The notes under the pieces were generated by a model. It saw only the letters and a program-made list of their open reading frames with translations, searched no databases and had not been told where the DNA came from. 42,417 nt of DNA from Betaproteobacteria bacterium (GTDB taxonomy: Bacteria; Pseudomonadota; Gammaproteobacteria; Burkholderiales; SG8-39): positions 1 through 42,417 of the forward strand of contig SCUF01000175.1 of assembly GCA_004298325.1 (NCBI GenBank). Reading direction: 5' to 3'. Positions 1-7,983 of this stretch are shown here, one piece after another; within the stretch, counting starts at the first letter, position 1; every line of letters begins with the position of its first letter. The translations under genes and the position numbers were made by a program.

Positions 1-1
1 G

Positions 2-448
2 CAGGCGCTGTACCAGGGGCAGGCGCTCACGGCGCGCAATGCCGAAACCCAGCGCGCGCTCGAACGCGCGGCGCGTGAAGAGGAAGACCACCTCGCCTGG
101 AGCGCCGATCGCGTGCACGAGCTGGGCGGCCGACTCAGTCTGTTGAACCCGCTCTGGTACGCCGGGTCGCTTGCCCTCGGCGTCGCCACAGGCGCGCTCG
201 GCGACCGCTGGAACCTCGCCTTTCTGGCGGAAACCGAACAACAGGTCGAAGACCACCTGACAGGGCATCTGGCCGAGCTTGCGCCGGCCGATGGCCGCAC
301 GCGCGCGATCGTCGAGCAGATGCGCGTCGAGGAGGCGGCGCACCGGGCCACGGCGCGATCGCTCGGCGCCGCCGAATTGCCGACACCGGCCAAGAAGGCC
401 ATGCGGCTCATGGCGCGGGCGATGACGACCCTCGCCTATCGCATCTAG
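2..448 (+). CDS. coq7: 3-demethoxyubiquinol 3-hydroxylase (Coq7), 3' part only
   Basis: The gene enters from the left edge; 148 codons in frame 2 are visible, ending in TAG. Coq7 is a carboxylate-bridged di-iron monooxygenase that hydroxylates demethoxyubiquinol, a late step of ubiquinone synthesis at the inner membrane. The visible part carries the family pattern EEEDHLAW (di-iron ligand Glu and His), the [11 protein letters not shown] stretch that forms the membrane-contacting surface, and later an ETEQQVEDH helix and an EEAAH ligand helix. Length and order match the C-terminal two thirds of a roughly 210-residue Coq7. The stop lies three bases from the stop of the convergent cyclase gene, with no recognisable terminator between them. 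Recognition is by family pattern; the start is outside the window. Confidence 0.9.
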   Translation, partial: QALYQGQALTARNAETQRALERAAREEEDHLAWSADRVHELGGRLSLLNPLWYAGSLALGVATGALGDRWNLAFLAETEQQVEDHLTGHLAELAPADGRTRAIVEQMRVEEAAHRATARSLGAAELPTPAKKAMRLMARAMTTLAYRI

Positions 449-451
449 TTC

Positions 452-1774
452 CTAGGCGGGTGCCAGCACGTAACTCTGCACCGGCTGCTGGAATCCCTTC
501 AGTTTCAGGGTCTCTCCCGGCCGCACCGCGTCGCGCCAGGATTCCGCCGCCACCAATTCGATGGTTCGCTGATCGAGCAGCACCTCGCCGTGCTCGGCCT
601 CCGAACACAGACGCGCAGCCAGATTCACTGCCGGTCCGACCGCCGTGTACTCCAGGCGCGACGCGGCACCGATCACGCCTGCCGTGACGTAGCCGCTGGC
701 GACGCCTACGCCGACGCCGAGGCGCAGGTCCGCGTCCGACCACCGGTCGCTGAGGGCGACGCCCAGATCGCGGATGCGCTTCGCCAGCTCGAGCGCGCGC
801 CGGGCGTGGTCTTCGAAGGCAATCGGCGCGCCGACGAGGATCAGCACGCCGTCGCCCGCCTGGTCCTTGATCGTGCCGCCCGAAGCGGCCGCCGCGGTGC
901 CCACGGCGTCGTAGTACTCGCGCAGGATGCGGATCACTTTCTTCGACGAGGTGGCCTCCGAAAAGGCGGTGAAGCCGCGCAGGTCGCAATACACCACGGA
1001 AAGTTCCAGCGTGCGCTCATCCGTGGCGCTCTTCAGGCCGCGCGCGCGCACCATCTCCGCCACCTGGGGCGCAAGGAAGCGCGACAGGAATTGCGCGCGG
1101 CGGCCCTGCGTCACGTGGTATTGCACCGCGCCGACCAGGAAGATCAACAGCCCGATCGCGGTGCCGAGCGGCGCCTGCTGTGCCGGCAGCACGAGGCCCG
1201 ATGCCATGAACGGCGCTCCGCCGAGAAACGCCAGCATGCGCAAAGACTCCGCGCGGTCGGGGCGGCGATTGAGCAGCAGCAGTCCGGAAAAACTGCCCAA
1301 TGCGAGCGAGACCAGAAGCGGCGCCGCAAACAGCCAGAACCAGGGGCGCGACGTCCCGGCGCGTGCGGCGTACAGGTCGCCGATGAAGTGCTCGTGGCGG
1401 TGCTCCGGAAAGGCGAGCGCAATCAACCAGTACAGGCCGGCGAGGACCTGGGCGATGCGAACCAGACGGTCGGGCCCAGCGGTCTTGAGATTGCGGGCCG
1501 GTACCGTGCGCCTGACCCGGAGCAGCCACTCGTAAGCGAAAAAGAATGCCAGCGTCTCGGGGAGAGCGAACAGGCCGCCCCAGGCCGGAATGCCTCCGCG
1601 GCGCGCCCAGGGGCCTTCGACGAGAACGGTGACCGCGATCGACAGGCCGATCGAAACCAGGAACAGCGCAAGCGCCCGGCTGGTGGGCGAATTGCGGTCA
1701 GCCAGGATGAAAGCGAGTGCCATGCCCAGGGCAAGCAGGGCGGTAATGACGTGGGGTGTGGTATCGAACGGCAC
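452..1774 (-). CDS. Membrane-anchored class III adenylate/guanylate cyclase
   Basis: 440 residues, GTG start. Residues 1-220 contain about six hydrophobic segments. A cytoplasmic class III cyclase catalytic domain fills about 255-440. The metal-binding aspartates are D264 (in VVYCDLRGFTAFSE) and D308 (in QAGDGV). The substrate-choosing pair appears to be K303 and T377, which fits ATP and cAMP rather than GTP. The transition-state residues N384 and R388 are present in VNLAAR. All key residues being present suggests an active enzyme. The gene diverges from the glycosyltransferase operon, with a 119-bp gap between start codons. A cyclic-nucleotide-binding protein lies at 17689, so a local second-messenger circuit is possible; that link is inference. 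No sensor domain other than the membrane region is visible. Confidence 0.88.
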   Translation of the reverse strand: MPFDTTPHVITALLALGMALAFILADRNSPTSRALALFLVSIGLSIAVTVLVEGPWARRGGIPAWGGLFALPETLAFFFAYEWLLRVRRTVPARNLKTAGPDRLVRIAQVLAGLYWLIALAFPEHRHEHFIGDLYAARAGTSRPWFWLFAAPLLVSLALGSFSGLLLLNRRPDRAESLRMLAFLGGAPFMASGLVLPAQQAPLGTAIGLLIFLVGAVQYHVTQGRRAQFLSRFLAPQVAEMVRARGLKSATDERTLELSVVYCDLRGFTAFSEATSSKKVIRILREYYDAVGTAAAASGGTIKDQAGDGVLILVGAPIAFEDHARRALELAKRIRDLGVALSDRWSDADLRLGVGVGVASGYVTAGVIGAASRLEYTAVGPAVNLAARLCSEAEHGEVLLDQRTIELVAAESWRDAVRPGETLKLKGFQQPVQSYVLAPA

Positions 1775-1797
1775 GCACCGATGTTACTCCGGGCAGC

Positions 1798-1826
1798 TTG
1801 CGTGGGCCCGTGGGCGCGACGACAAT
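1798..1826 (+). promoter_or_regulatory. Possible sigma70 promoter of the glycosyltransferase operon
   Basis: TTGCGT at 1798-1803, a 17-bp spacer and GACAAT at 1821-1826 lie about 68 bp before the ATG at 1894. Each box is a partial match, so this is only a candidate. It sits in the divergent gap shared with the cyclase gene. Confidence 0.35.
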
Positions 1827-1893
1827 CCGGGGTTCGCGGCGGGCCGGGAGAGGACTGCAGCTGCCGGCCGCGCCAGGGAGACAAGGAACGGTC

Positions 1894-3120
1894 ATGGCAT
1901 CGGGACGCAAAGACGGACGCATTCTCATCTACGGCCACGATACCTTCGGGCTCGGGCACCTGCGGCGCTGCCGCGCGATCGCGCATTCGCTGGTCGAGCG
2001 CTTCAAGAATCTTTCGGTGTTGATCCTTTCGGGATCGCCGATCATCGGCAGCTTCGATTTCCGCGCGCGGGTGGACTTCGTGCGCATCCCCGGCGTGATC
2101 AAGCTGCGCAACGGCGAGTACACCTCGCTCAATCTGCACCTCGACATCGAGCAGATGCTGTCGATGCGTGCCTCGCTTATCCGCCACACGGCCGAAATCT
2201 TCGATCCCGACATCTTCATCGTGGACAAGGAGCCGGTGGGCTTGCGGGGCGAGGTGCTCGAGACGCTCGAGATGCTGAAGAAACGCGGCACGCGGCTGGT
2301 GCTCGGGTTGCGCGACGTGATGGACGAACCGCGCCTGCTGGTGCCGGAGTGGGAGCGCAAAAACGTGCTGCCGGCGCTGCGCGATATTTACGACGAGATC
2401 TGGATCTACGGCCTGCCGCAGATCTGCAAGCCGCTCGAAGGCATCTCGCTGCCGCTGAGCGTGCGGCAGAAGATGGTCTACACCGGCTATCTGCATCGCG
2501 AAGTGCCCACCGATGGCGCGCCGCCGCGGCTGCCCGAGATCACGCGCAGCCCGTATCTGCTGGTGACCACCGGTGGCGGCGGCGACGGCGAGAGCCTGGT
2601 CGAGTGGGTGCTGCGCGCCTACGAACACGACCCGCTGCTGCCGTATCCGGCGCTGTTCGTGCTCGGACCCTTCATGCAGCCGGAACGGCAGGCCGAATTC
2701 CTGGATCGGGCGGCGCGCCTGAAGCGCGTCGACATGATCACCTTCCACAGCCACCTCGAGACGCTGGTGGCGGGCGCCGCCGGCGTGGTGGCGATGGGCG
2801 GCTACAACACCTTCTGCGAGGTGCTGTCGCTCGACAAGCGCGCGCTCATCGTGCCGCGCACCGCGCCACGGCTCGAGCAATACATCCGCACTTCGCGCGC
2901 GACCGCGCTCGGCTTGGTGAACATGCTTGCGGACGACGGCCGCTACGACGGCGCCGCGATGGCGGCGGCGCTGCGCCAGATGCCGCGCCAGAACCGGCCT
3001 TCGGCCGTGGTCGTCCCCGGCTTGCTCGAAGGACTGCCCAACGTGTCGCGACTGGTCGCGCCGTGGATCGAGAAGTCGCAGGAAGCTGCGCTGCCGCAGT
3101 CGCGGACGCATTCGGCCTAA
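1894..3120 (+). CDS. MurG/GT28-like glycosyltransferase (first copy)
   Basis: 408 residues from the ATG at 1894, preceded by an AAGGA-like ribosome site. An upstream in-frame codon at 1756 would run into the cyclase gene and adds residues unlike the family. The N-terminus has a nucleotide-fold strand followed by FGLGHLRR (about 18-25), the glycine/histidine loop of GT-B enzymes of the GT28 type. The C-terminal half has the glycine-rich TTGGGGDGES donor-site loop and a VAMGGYNTFCEVL segment typical of the nucleotide-sugar pocket. No membrane segment is evident. It is paralogous to the gene at 5559. It leads a run with two GT4 enzymes and a deacetylase, so it probably builds a surface glycan or glycolipid. 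Donor and acceptor cannot be told from sequence. Confidence 0.8.
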   Translation: MASGRKDGRILIYGHDTFGLGHLRRCRAIAHSLVERFKNLSVLILSGSPIIGSFDFRARVDFVRIPGVIKLRNGEYTSLNLHLDIEQMLSMRASLIRHTAEIFDPDIFIVDKEPVGLRGEVLETLEMLKKRGTRLVLGLRDVMDEPRLLVPEWERKNVLPALRDIYDEIWIYGLPQICKPLEGISLPLSVRQKMVYTGYLHREVPTDGAPPRLPEITRSPYLLVTTGGGGDGESLVEWVLRAYEHDPLLPYPALFVLGPFMQPERQAEFLDRAARLKRVDMITFHSHLETLVAGAAGVVAMGGYNTFCEVLSLDKRALIVPRTAPRLEQYIRTSRATALGLVNMLADDGRYDGAAMAAALRQMPRQNRPSAVVVPGLLEGLPNVSRLVAPWIEKSQEAALPQSRTHSA

Positions 3121-3124
3121 GCCG

Positions 3125-4396
3125 ATGGGCGCACCGCGGCCGGGCCGCGTTGCGGTCGTCCTGAAGGGCTATCCGCGGCTTTCCGAGACTTTCATCGCGC
3201 AGGAGATCGCGGCGCTCGAGCGCCATGGCCTCGAGATCCTGATCGTGTCGCTGCGCTTTCCCACCGATCGGCGCACGCATCCGGTGCACGCCGAGATCCG
3301 CGCGCCGCGCCTCTACCTGCCGGAATACCTCTACCGCGAGCCGTTGCGCGTGTTGCGCGCGTGGTGGCGCGTGCGCCGCTGGCCCGCGTACCGCCAGGTG
3401 CGCGCGCTCTGGCTCAAGGACCTGGCGCGCGACCCGACGCCTAACCGGGGCCGCCGTTTCGGCCAGGCCCTGGTGCTGGCGAGCGAGTTGCCACCGGATG
3501 TGAGGCAGCTGCACGTGCATTTCCTGCATACGCCGGCTTCGGTGACGCGCTACGCCGCTGCGTTGCGCGGAATTCCGTGGACCGCCTCGGCCCACGCCAA
3601 GGACATCTGGACCACGCCCGATTGGGAGAAGCGCGAGAAGCTGCAGGCTTGCGAATGGCTGGTGACCTGCACGGCGGCGAACTTCACGCACCTTGCGGCT
3701 CTCGCGCCGCAGGGGCGGGTCGAGCTGGTGTATCACGGCCTCGACCTGGCGCGCTTCCCGCCGGCGCCGGTGTCGCTGCGCGCGCGCGACGGCACTTCGC
3801 CCGACGATCCGGTGGTCGTGCTCTCGGTCGGGCGCCTGGTGGAAAAGAAGGGCGTCGATGTCCTGCTGCGCGCGCTGGCGCTGCTGCCGCGCACCTTGCA
3901 CTGGCGGTTCGTTCAGGTGGGTGGCGGCCCCTTGCGGCGTGTGCTCGAGTCACAGGCGCGCGCGCTCGGCATCGCTGACCGAGTCAGCTGGCGCGGCGCA
4001 TTGACACAGGATGCGTTGCTGCGCGAATACCGTGCTGCCGACATCTTCGCGCTTGCCAGCCGCGTGGCGAGCGACGGCGACCGCGACGGTCTGCCCAACG
4101 TCCTCATGGAAGCCCAGAGTCAGGAACTGCCCTGCGTCGCCAGCAATATCTCGGGCATTCCCGAGCTGGTCGAGCCGGGCGTCACCGGGCTGCTGGTGGC
4201 CCCGGAATCGGCCGAGGACCTTGCCCAGGCCTTGCAGTCGCTGATCGCCGATCCCTCGCAGCGACGTGCGCTGGGACAGGCTGGCCGTGCACGGGTCACG
4301 GCGCGTTTCGGTCTGGAGAGCAACGTGGTGCGATTGGCGGCGAAGTTTGGCCTGCCTGCGGCGCCTGCTGCCGTCGCCCGCGCTGCAGTGGGATAG
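3125..4396 (+). CDS. GT4-family glycosyltransferase (WcaL-like)
   Basis: 423 residues from the ATG at 3125, four bases after the previous stop. The N-terminal half carries the PRLSETFIAQEI pattern seen in colanic-acid-type WcaL transferases and a SAHAKDIW acceptor-side motif. The C-terminal half has VLSVGRLVEKKG, the GT4 donor-binding strand and lysine loop, and then a DGLPNVLMEAQ helix, the GT4 catalytic-site region, in which the first acidic residue is Asp rather than Glu. The protein is cytosolic or peripheral, with no membrane helix. It likely transfers a hexose from a nucleotide donor with retention of configuration, within the same glycan pathway as its neighbours. Specific sugars are unknown. 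Confidence 0.85.
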   Translation: MGAPRPGRVAVVLKGYPRLSETFIAQEIAALERHGLEILIVSLRFPTDRRTHPVHAEIRAPRLYLPEYLYREPLRVLRAWWRVRRWPAYRQVRALWLKDLARDPTPNRGRRFGQALVLASELPPDVRQLHVHFLHTPASVTRYAAALRGIPWTASAHAKDIWTTPDWEKREKLQACEWLVTCTAANFTHLAALAPQGRVELVYHGLDLARFPPAPVSLRARDGTSPDDPVVVLSVGRLVEKKGVDVLLRALALLPRTLHWRFVQVGGGPLRRVLESQARALGIADRVSWRGALTQDALLREYRAADIFALASRVASDGDRDGLPNVLMEAQSQELPCVASNISGIPELVEPGVTGLLVAPESAEDLAQALQSLIADPSQRRALGQAGRARVTARFGLESNVVRLAAKFGLPAAPAAVARAAVG

Positions 4397-4404
4397 CGCC
4401 GTTC

Positions 4405-5562
4405 ATGCGTATCGCGTTCTATGCGCCGCTCAAGGCGCCGTTGCATGGCACCCCCTCCGGCGATCGCCGTGTCGCGGAGCTGCTGGTGCTGGCGCTGAGG
4501 CAAGCCGGCCACAGCGTCGAACTGGCATCGGAATTTCGCAGCCTCGACCTGCTGGGCGATGTGCAACGGCAAGCAGCGCTGCGCGAGCAGGGCATCGCAC
4601 TCATGCGGCAACTCGTCGCGCGCTGGCAGTGCGGCCCGGCCGGCGAGCGGCCGCAGCTGTGGCTGACCTACCACGTCTACTACAAGGCGCCGGACTGGCT
4701 CGGTCCCGGCGTCTGCCGTGCGCTCGGAATTCCCTATGTGATCGCAGAGGCTTCGTTTGCGCCGAAGCGCGCGGGCGGTCCCTGGGCGATCGGCCATGAA
4801 GCCGCTCGCGAGGCCATCGCGCGCGCCGATCTGTTGCTGGCGCCGACGCGGCATGACCTCGCCTGCCTGCGGCCGCTCGTGGCGCAGCCGGAACGGATCC
4901 TTCACTTGCCGCCGTTTCTGGATCGACTGCCGTTTGCGGCCGCCCGGCGCGCGCGCGATGCGCGCCGTCTGCAGCTGGCGATGAGGCACGAACTCGACGC
5001 GACCCTGCCGTGGATCGTGGTTGCCGCGATGATGCGCCCGGGAGACAAACTGGCCTCGTATCGGGAGCTGGCGGCGGCACTGGAACTGCTGGCGGATCTG
5101 CCGTGGCAGCTGCTGGTGGCAGGTGACGGTCCGGCGCGCGCCGAGGCAGCCGGGATGCTGGAGGCGGCAGCGCCGGGGCGCTTGCGCCTTCTGGGGGAGT
5201 TGGCGGGCGCCGATCTGGCGGCAGTGTACGCGGCGGGGGATCTTTGCATCTGGCCCGCCGTCAACGAGGCCTATGGGATGGCCATGCTCGAGGCGCAGGC
5301 GGCGGGCGTGCCGGTCGTTTCCTGCGCGCTGCGCGGCGTGCCGGACGTGGTCTGCGACGGCGAAACCGGGCTTCTCGCCCCGCCGGGAGACCCGGCAGCT
5401 CTGGCGGCACTCGCGCGGTGCCTGCTGCTCGATCCAGCGCGGCGCCATGCAATGGGTCAGCGCGCATCTGCATGGATCCGCAGCGAGCGCAGTCTCGAGA
5501 CCGCGGCACACCGGCTGGATCAGGCCTTGGCCAGAGTCTTCGCGCAGACGGGCGCCCATTGA
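4405..5562 (+). CDS. GT4-family glycosyltransferase
   Basis: 385 residues, ATG start eight bases after the previous stop. The protein opens MRIAFYAPLKAPLHGTPSGD, a GT-B N-terminal strand with a glycine-containing acceptor loop. It ends with the GT4 donor site: LLVAGDGPARAEA, then NEAYGMAMLEAQAAGVPVV, where the two glutamates form the classical EX7E pair, and a GETGLLAPPGDP segment. Length and order are normal for the family. Its TGA overlaps a TTG start of the next gene, which suggests translational coupling. It is the second of two adjacent GT4 enzymes, so the pathway probably adds at least two different residues. Substrate is not predictable. Confidence 0.85.
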   Translation: MRIAFYAPLKAPLHGTPSGDRRVAELLVLALRQAGHSVELASEFRSLDLLGDVQRQAALREQGIALMRQLVARWQCGPAGERPQLWLTYHVYYKAPDWLGPGVCRALGIPYVIAEASFAPKRAGGPWAIGHEAAREAIARADLLLAPTRHDLACLRPLVAQPERILHLPPFLDRLPFAAARRARDARRLQLAMRHELDATLPWIVVAAMMRPGDKLASYRELAAALELLADLPWQLLVAGDGPARAEAAGMLEAAAPGRLRLLGELAGADLAAVYAAGDLCIWPAVNEAYGMAMLEAQAAGVPVVSCALRGVPDVVCDGETGLLAPPGDPAALAALARCLLLDPARRHAMGQRASAWIRSERSLETAAHRLDQALARVFAQTGAH

Positions 5563-6734
5563 GCCGCAGGCGCATCTTCATTTACACCCAGCACCTGCTC
5601 GGCATAGGCCACTTGCGGCGGGCGGTGACGCTGGCACGCGCAATGGTGGCGGCCGGACTCGATGTCACCTTCGTGAGCGGCGGGTTCGACGTGCCGGGGT
5701 TTTCGCTCGCGGGCGCCCGCTGGATCCAGCTGCCGCCCGCGGGCGCGCTCGACGAACGATTCAGCGTGCTGGTCGGCGCGCAGGGCCATCCGGTTGACGA
5801 TGCCTGGCGCGCGCGCCGCAGCAAAGCTTTGCTCGCGGCTTGGCGTGCGGCGGATCCGCACCTGATGCTGCTGGAACTGTTTCCGTTCGGCCGGCGGCAG
5901 ATGCGCTTCGAGATCCTGCCCTGGCTGGAGCAGGCACTCGCCGCTGCGCGACGGCCGGTCATCGTCTCGTCCGTGCGCGACGTGCTGGGAGGCGGCCAGC
6001 GCGACCCGTCGCGCCAGGACGAAATGCTGGCGACTTTCGAGCGCTTTTTCGACCACGTGCTGGTGCACGGAGATCCGCGCTGGCTGCGATTCGACAGGAC
6101 CTTCCGGCACGCGGCTGCACTGGGCGAGCGGTTGCACTACACCGGCTATGTGGTGGATCGCGATGAGTCGCCGCAAGCGGCGTCCAACGCCGGCCTGGGG
6201 GAAGTCGTGGTGTCGGCTGGCGGCGGTGCCGTTGGGGCGACGTTGCTCGAGACGGCGATCCGCTGCAGGCCTCGAACCACGCTCGCGGCAAGGACGTGGC
6301 GCGTACTGGCCGGTGTGAACGTTGCGCCTGCGGCCTGGTCGCAACTGCAGGCGCTTGCCACCGAGCTCGGCGAGGGCCGCGTCATCGTGGAGCGATCGCG
6401 CGAAGACTTTCGCACGCTGTTGAAGAATTCCTCGCTCTCCATCAGCCAGGCTGGCTACAACACCCTGATGGAGATCCTCGACGCGGGCGCGCGCGCCGTC
6501 GTCGTGCCCTTTGCGGGAGGCGCGGAGACGGAGCAGACGCTTCGCGCCCGGACGCTCGCTGCAAGCGGCCGGGTCGAGTCGGTCGACGAGGCCAGTCTCA
6601 CGCCAGCCACGCTCGCGGCGGCCGTGGACCGGGCCGCCAGCCGGGAGCGTCCGCCGCGCGGCGGGGTCGATCTCGAAGGCGCGCGCAGGAGCGCACAGCT
6701 GATCGCGGGATGGGCGGAGCGAGTGGCGTGGTGA
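5559..6734 (+). CDS. MurG/GT28-like glycosyltransferase (second copy)
   Basis: 391 residues. The best start is TTG at 5559, because it forms a TTGA overlap with the preceding stop and places the conserved strand RRIFIYTQH at the N-terminus. Motif LGIGHLRR (about 14-21) matches FGLGHLRR of the first copy. The C-terminal half repeats the donor loop as VVSAGGGAVG and the pocket segment as SQAGYNTLMEIL. These shared features indicate an old duplication of the gene at 1894. The two copies may add different sugars or act in sequence. No membrane segment is visible, so any membrane association would be peripheral. The coupled deacetylase gene follows directly. Confidence 0.78.
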   Translation: MSRRRIFIYTQHLLGIGHLRRAVTLARAMVAAGLDVTFVSGGFDVPGFSLAGARWIQLPPAGALDERFSVLVGAQGHPVDDAWRARRSKALLAAWRAADPHLMLLELFPFGRRQMRFEILPWLEQALAAARRPVIVSSVRDVLGGGQRDPSRQDEMLATFERFFDHVLVHGDPRWLRFDRTFRHAAALGERLHYTGYVVDRDESPQAASNAGLGEVVVSAGGGAVGATLLETAIRCRPRTTLAARTWRVLAGVNVAPAAWSQLQALATELGEGRVIVERSREDFRTLLKNSSLSISQAGYNTLMEILDAGARAVVVPFAGGAETEQTLRARTLAASGRVESVDEASLTPATLAAAVDRAASRERPPRGGVDLEGARRSAQLIAGWAERVAW

Positions 6735-7501
6735 ACGCCATATGGCAGGCGTTTGCCGACGAATGTGCGCGCTGGCACGACTTGGGGCGCAAGGTCGAGT
6801 TCTGGTGGCGCGACGACGACGCGACGCAACCGGTCCCGGCGCTCCTGCGCCTGTTGGCACTGGCGAAGTCGGCGGCGGTTCCGGTGGCGTTGGCCGTGGT
6901 GCCGGAGGCGGCGACGGCGGCGCTGTGCACCGGCCTGAGTGGCGCCGTCAGCCTGTTGCAGCATGGGGTCGATCACCGCAACCGTGCCGCGGCGGGCGAG
7001 CGCAAGTCCGAGTTTACCGATCATGAACCACTGGAAACGGCGCTGGCCCGGCTGGCCCGGGGACGCGGGCAGCTGCAGGCGTTGAGCGAAGGACAATCGC
7101 TCGATGTCCTGGTCCCGCCCTGGAATCGATTGTCGCGGCAGTTGATCGCGCAGCTGCCGCGCGTTGGTCTCAGCGGGCTGAGCCGATACGGTGCACGGGA
7201 CGCGATCAGTGCCGCGCAGGGCCTGCGGCAGCTCAATACCCATGTGGACATCATTGCGTGGAACGCCGGGCGCGGCTTTGTGGGCGAGGAAGCGGCGCTG
7301 GCGCAGGCGGTGCGGCATCTTGCTGCGCGCCGCAATGGCTTTGCCGATTCCAGCGAGGCGACCGGCTGGCTGACGCACCATGCTTGTCACGACGAGGCGG
7401 CGTGGCGTTTTCTCGGAGAATTGTTGGACGTCACGCGCAGCTTGCCGGGTGTGCGGTGGATCGACGCGCGTGTTTTCTTCGCCGGCCGGGCGAACGCATG
7501 A
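6731..7501 (+). CDS. Small polysaccharide deacetylase (NodB-like, divergent)
   Basis: 256 residues from GTG 6731, which overlaps the previous stop as GTGA. The metal-dependent deacetylase elements appear in order: FWWRDDDA (about 24-31, general-base and metal Asp), HGVDH (H78 and H82, the HxxxH metal pair), and PPWNR (about 129-133), taking the place of the usual RxPxY motif. There is no signal peptide or membrane anchor, so the enzyme is probably cytosolic and would act on a lipid-linked or soluble precursor before export. Family members remove N- or O-acetyl groups from sugars. Its place directly after four glycosyltransferases supports a glycan-modifying role. The RDDD form rather than TFDD marks a distinct subfamily. 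Confidence 0.75.
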   Translation: MNAIWQAFADECARWHDLGRKVEFWWRDDDATQPVPALLRLLALAKSAAVPVALAVVPEAATAALCTGLSGAVSLLQHGVDHRNRAAAGERKSEFTDHEPLETALARLARGRGQLQALSEGQSLDVLVPPWNRLSRQLIAQLPRVGLSGLSRYGARDAISAAQGLRQLNTHVDIIAWNAGRGFVGEEAALAQAVRHLAARRNGFADSSEATGWLTHHACHDEAAWRFLGELLDVTRSLPGVRWIDARVFFAGRANA

Positions 7502-7983
7502 TTCGCCAGCACCGCTATGGGCGAAGTGCTCTCGCGCTCGAAGGCGCGCAGGGACTGGCGGGACTCGCGGTCGCCCTGGGCCTGCTGCTCACGACGCGGC
7601 CGGCCGGACCGGTCATCTGGGTGCTGGCTGCGGCCGCCGGCCTGTTCCTCGTATACTTCGGCCGGGCAGTCGTTCGCTCTCTGACCCGAATCGAGCTGGA
7701 CGAGCGGAGCATCCGGGCTTGGGGACCGCTGGAGACGGTCATTCCGTGGGATGAGATGCGCTCGCTGCGGCTCAATCATTATTCGACGAAAAGCGATCGT
7801 TCTGGGGGATGGATGCAGCTTGACGTGCGCGGTGCGCGGCGTTCGATCCGCGTCGACTCGAGCCTCAACGATTTCGCCGCACTGGCCGCCGCCGCCGGGC
7901 GCGAGGCCCTGCGGCGTGGCGTGCCGCTCGACGAGCGCACGCGTCTCAACCTCGACGCACTCGGCATCGCGCTCCATGGCTGA
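7498..7983 (+). CDS. Small membrane protein with PH-like domain, function unknown
   Basis: 161 residues, ATG 7498 overlapping the preceding TGA as ATGA. Two hydrophobic helices lie at about 13-33 and 38-58. A C-terminal soluble part follows whose pattern (ELDERSIRAWGP, then VIPWDEMRSLRL) resembles bacterial PH domains of YdbT/YokE type that follow two-helix anchors. I do not recognise a specific family. The stop overlaps the ATPase gene by eight bases, so it belongs to the same coupled run. A scaffolding or regulatory role at the membrane, beside the glycan enzymes or the ABC importer, is possible but not shown. Confidence 0.6.
   Translation: MIRQHRYGRSALALEGAQGLAGLAVALGLLLTTRPAGPVIWVLAAAAGLFLVYFGRAVVRSLTRIELDERSIRAWGPLETVIPWDEMRSLRLNHYSTKSDRSGGWMQLDVRGARRSIRVDSSLNDFAALAAAAGREALRRGVPLDERTRLNLDALGIALHG

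Noticed and set aside
1423-3111. Long minus-strand open frame opposite the first GT28-like gene
   Set aside because: It crosses both the cyclase and glycosyltransferase genes on incompatible frames and has no family signs.
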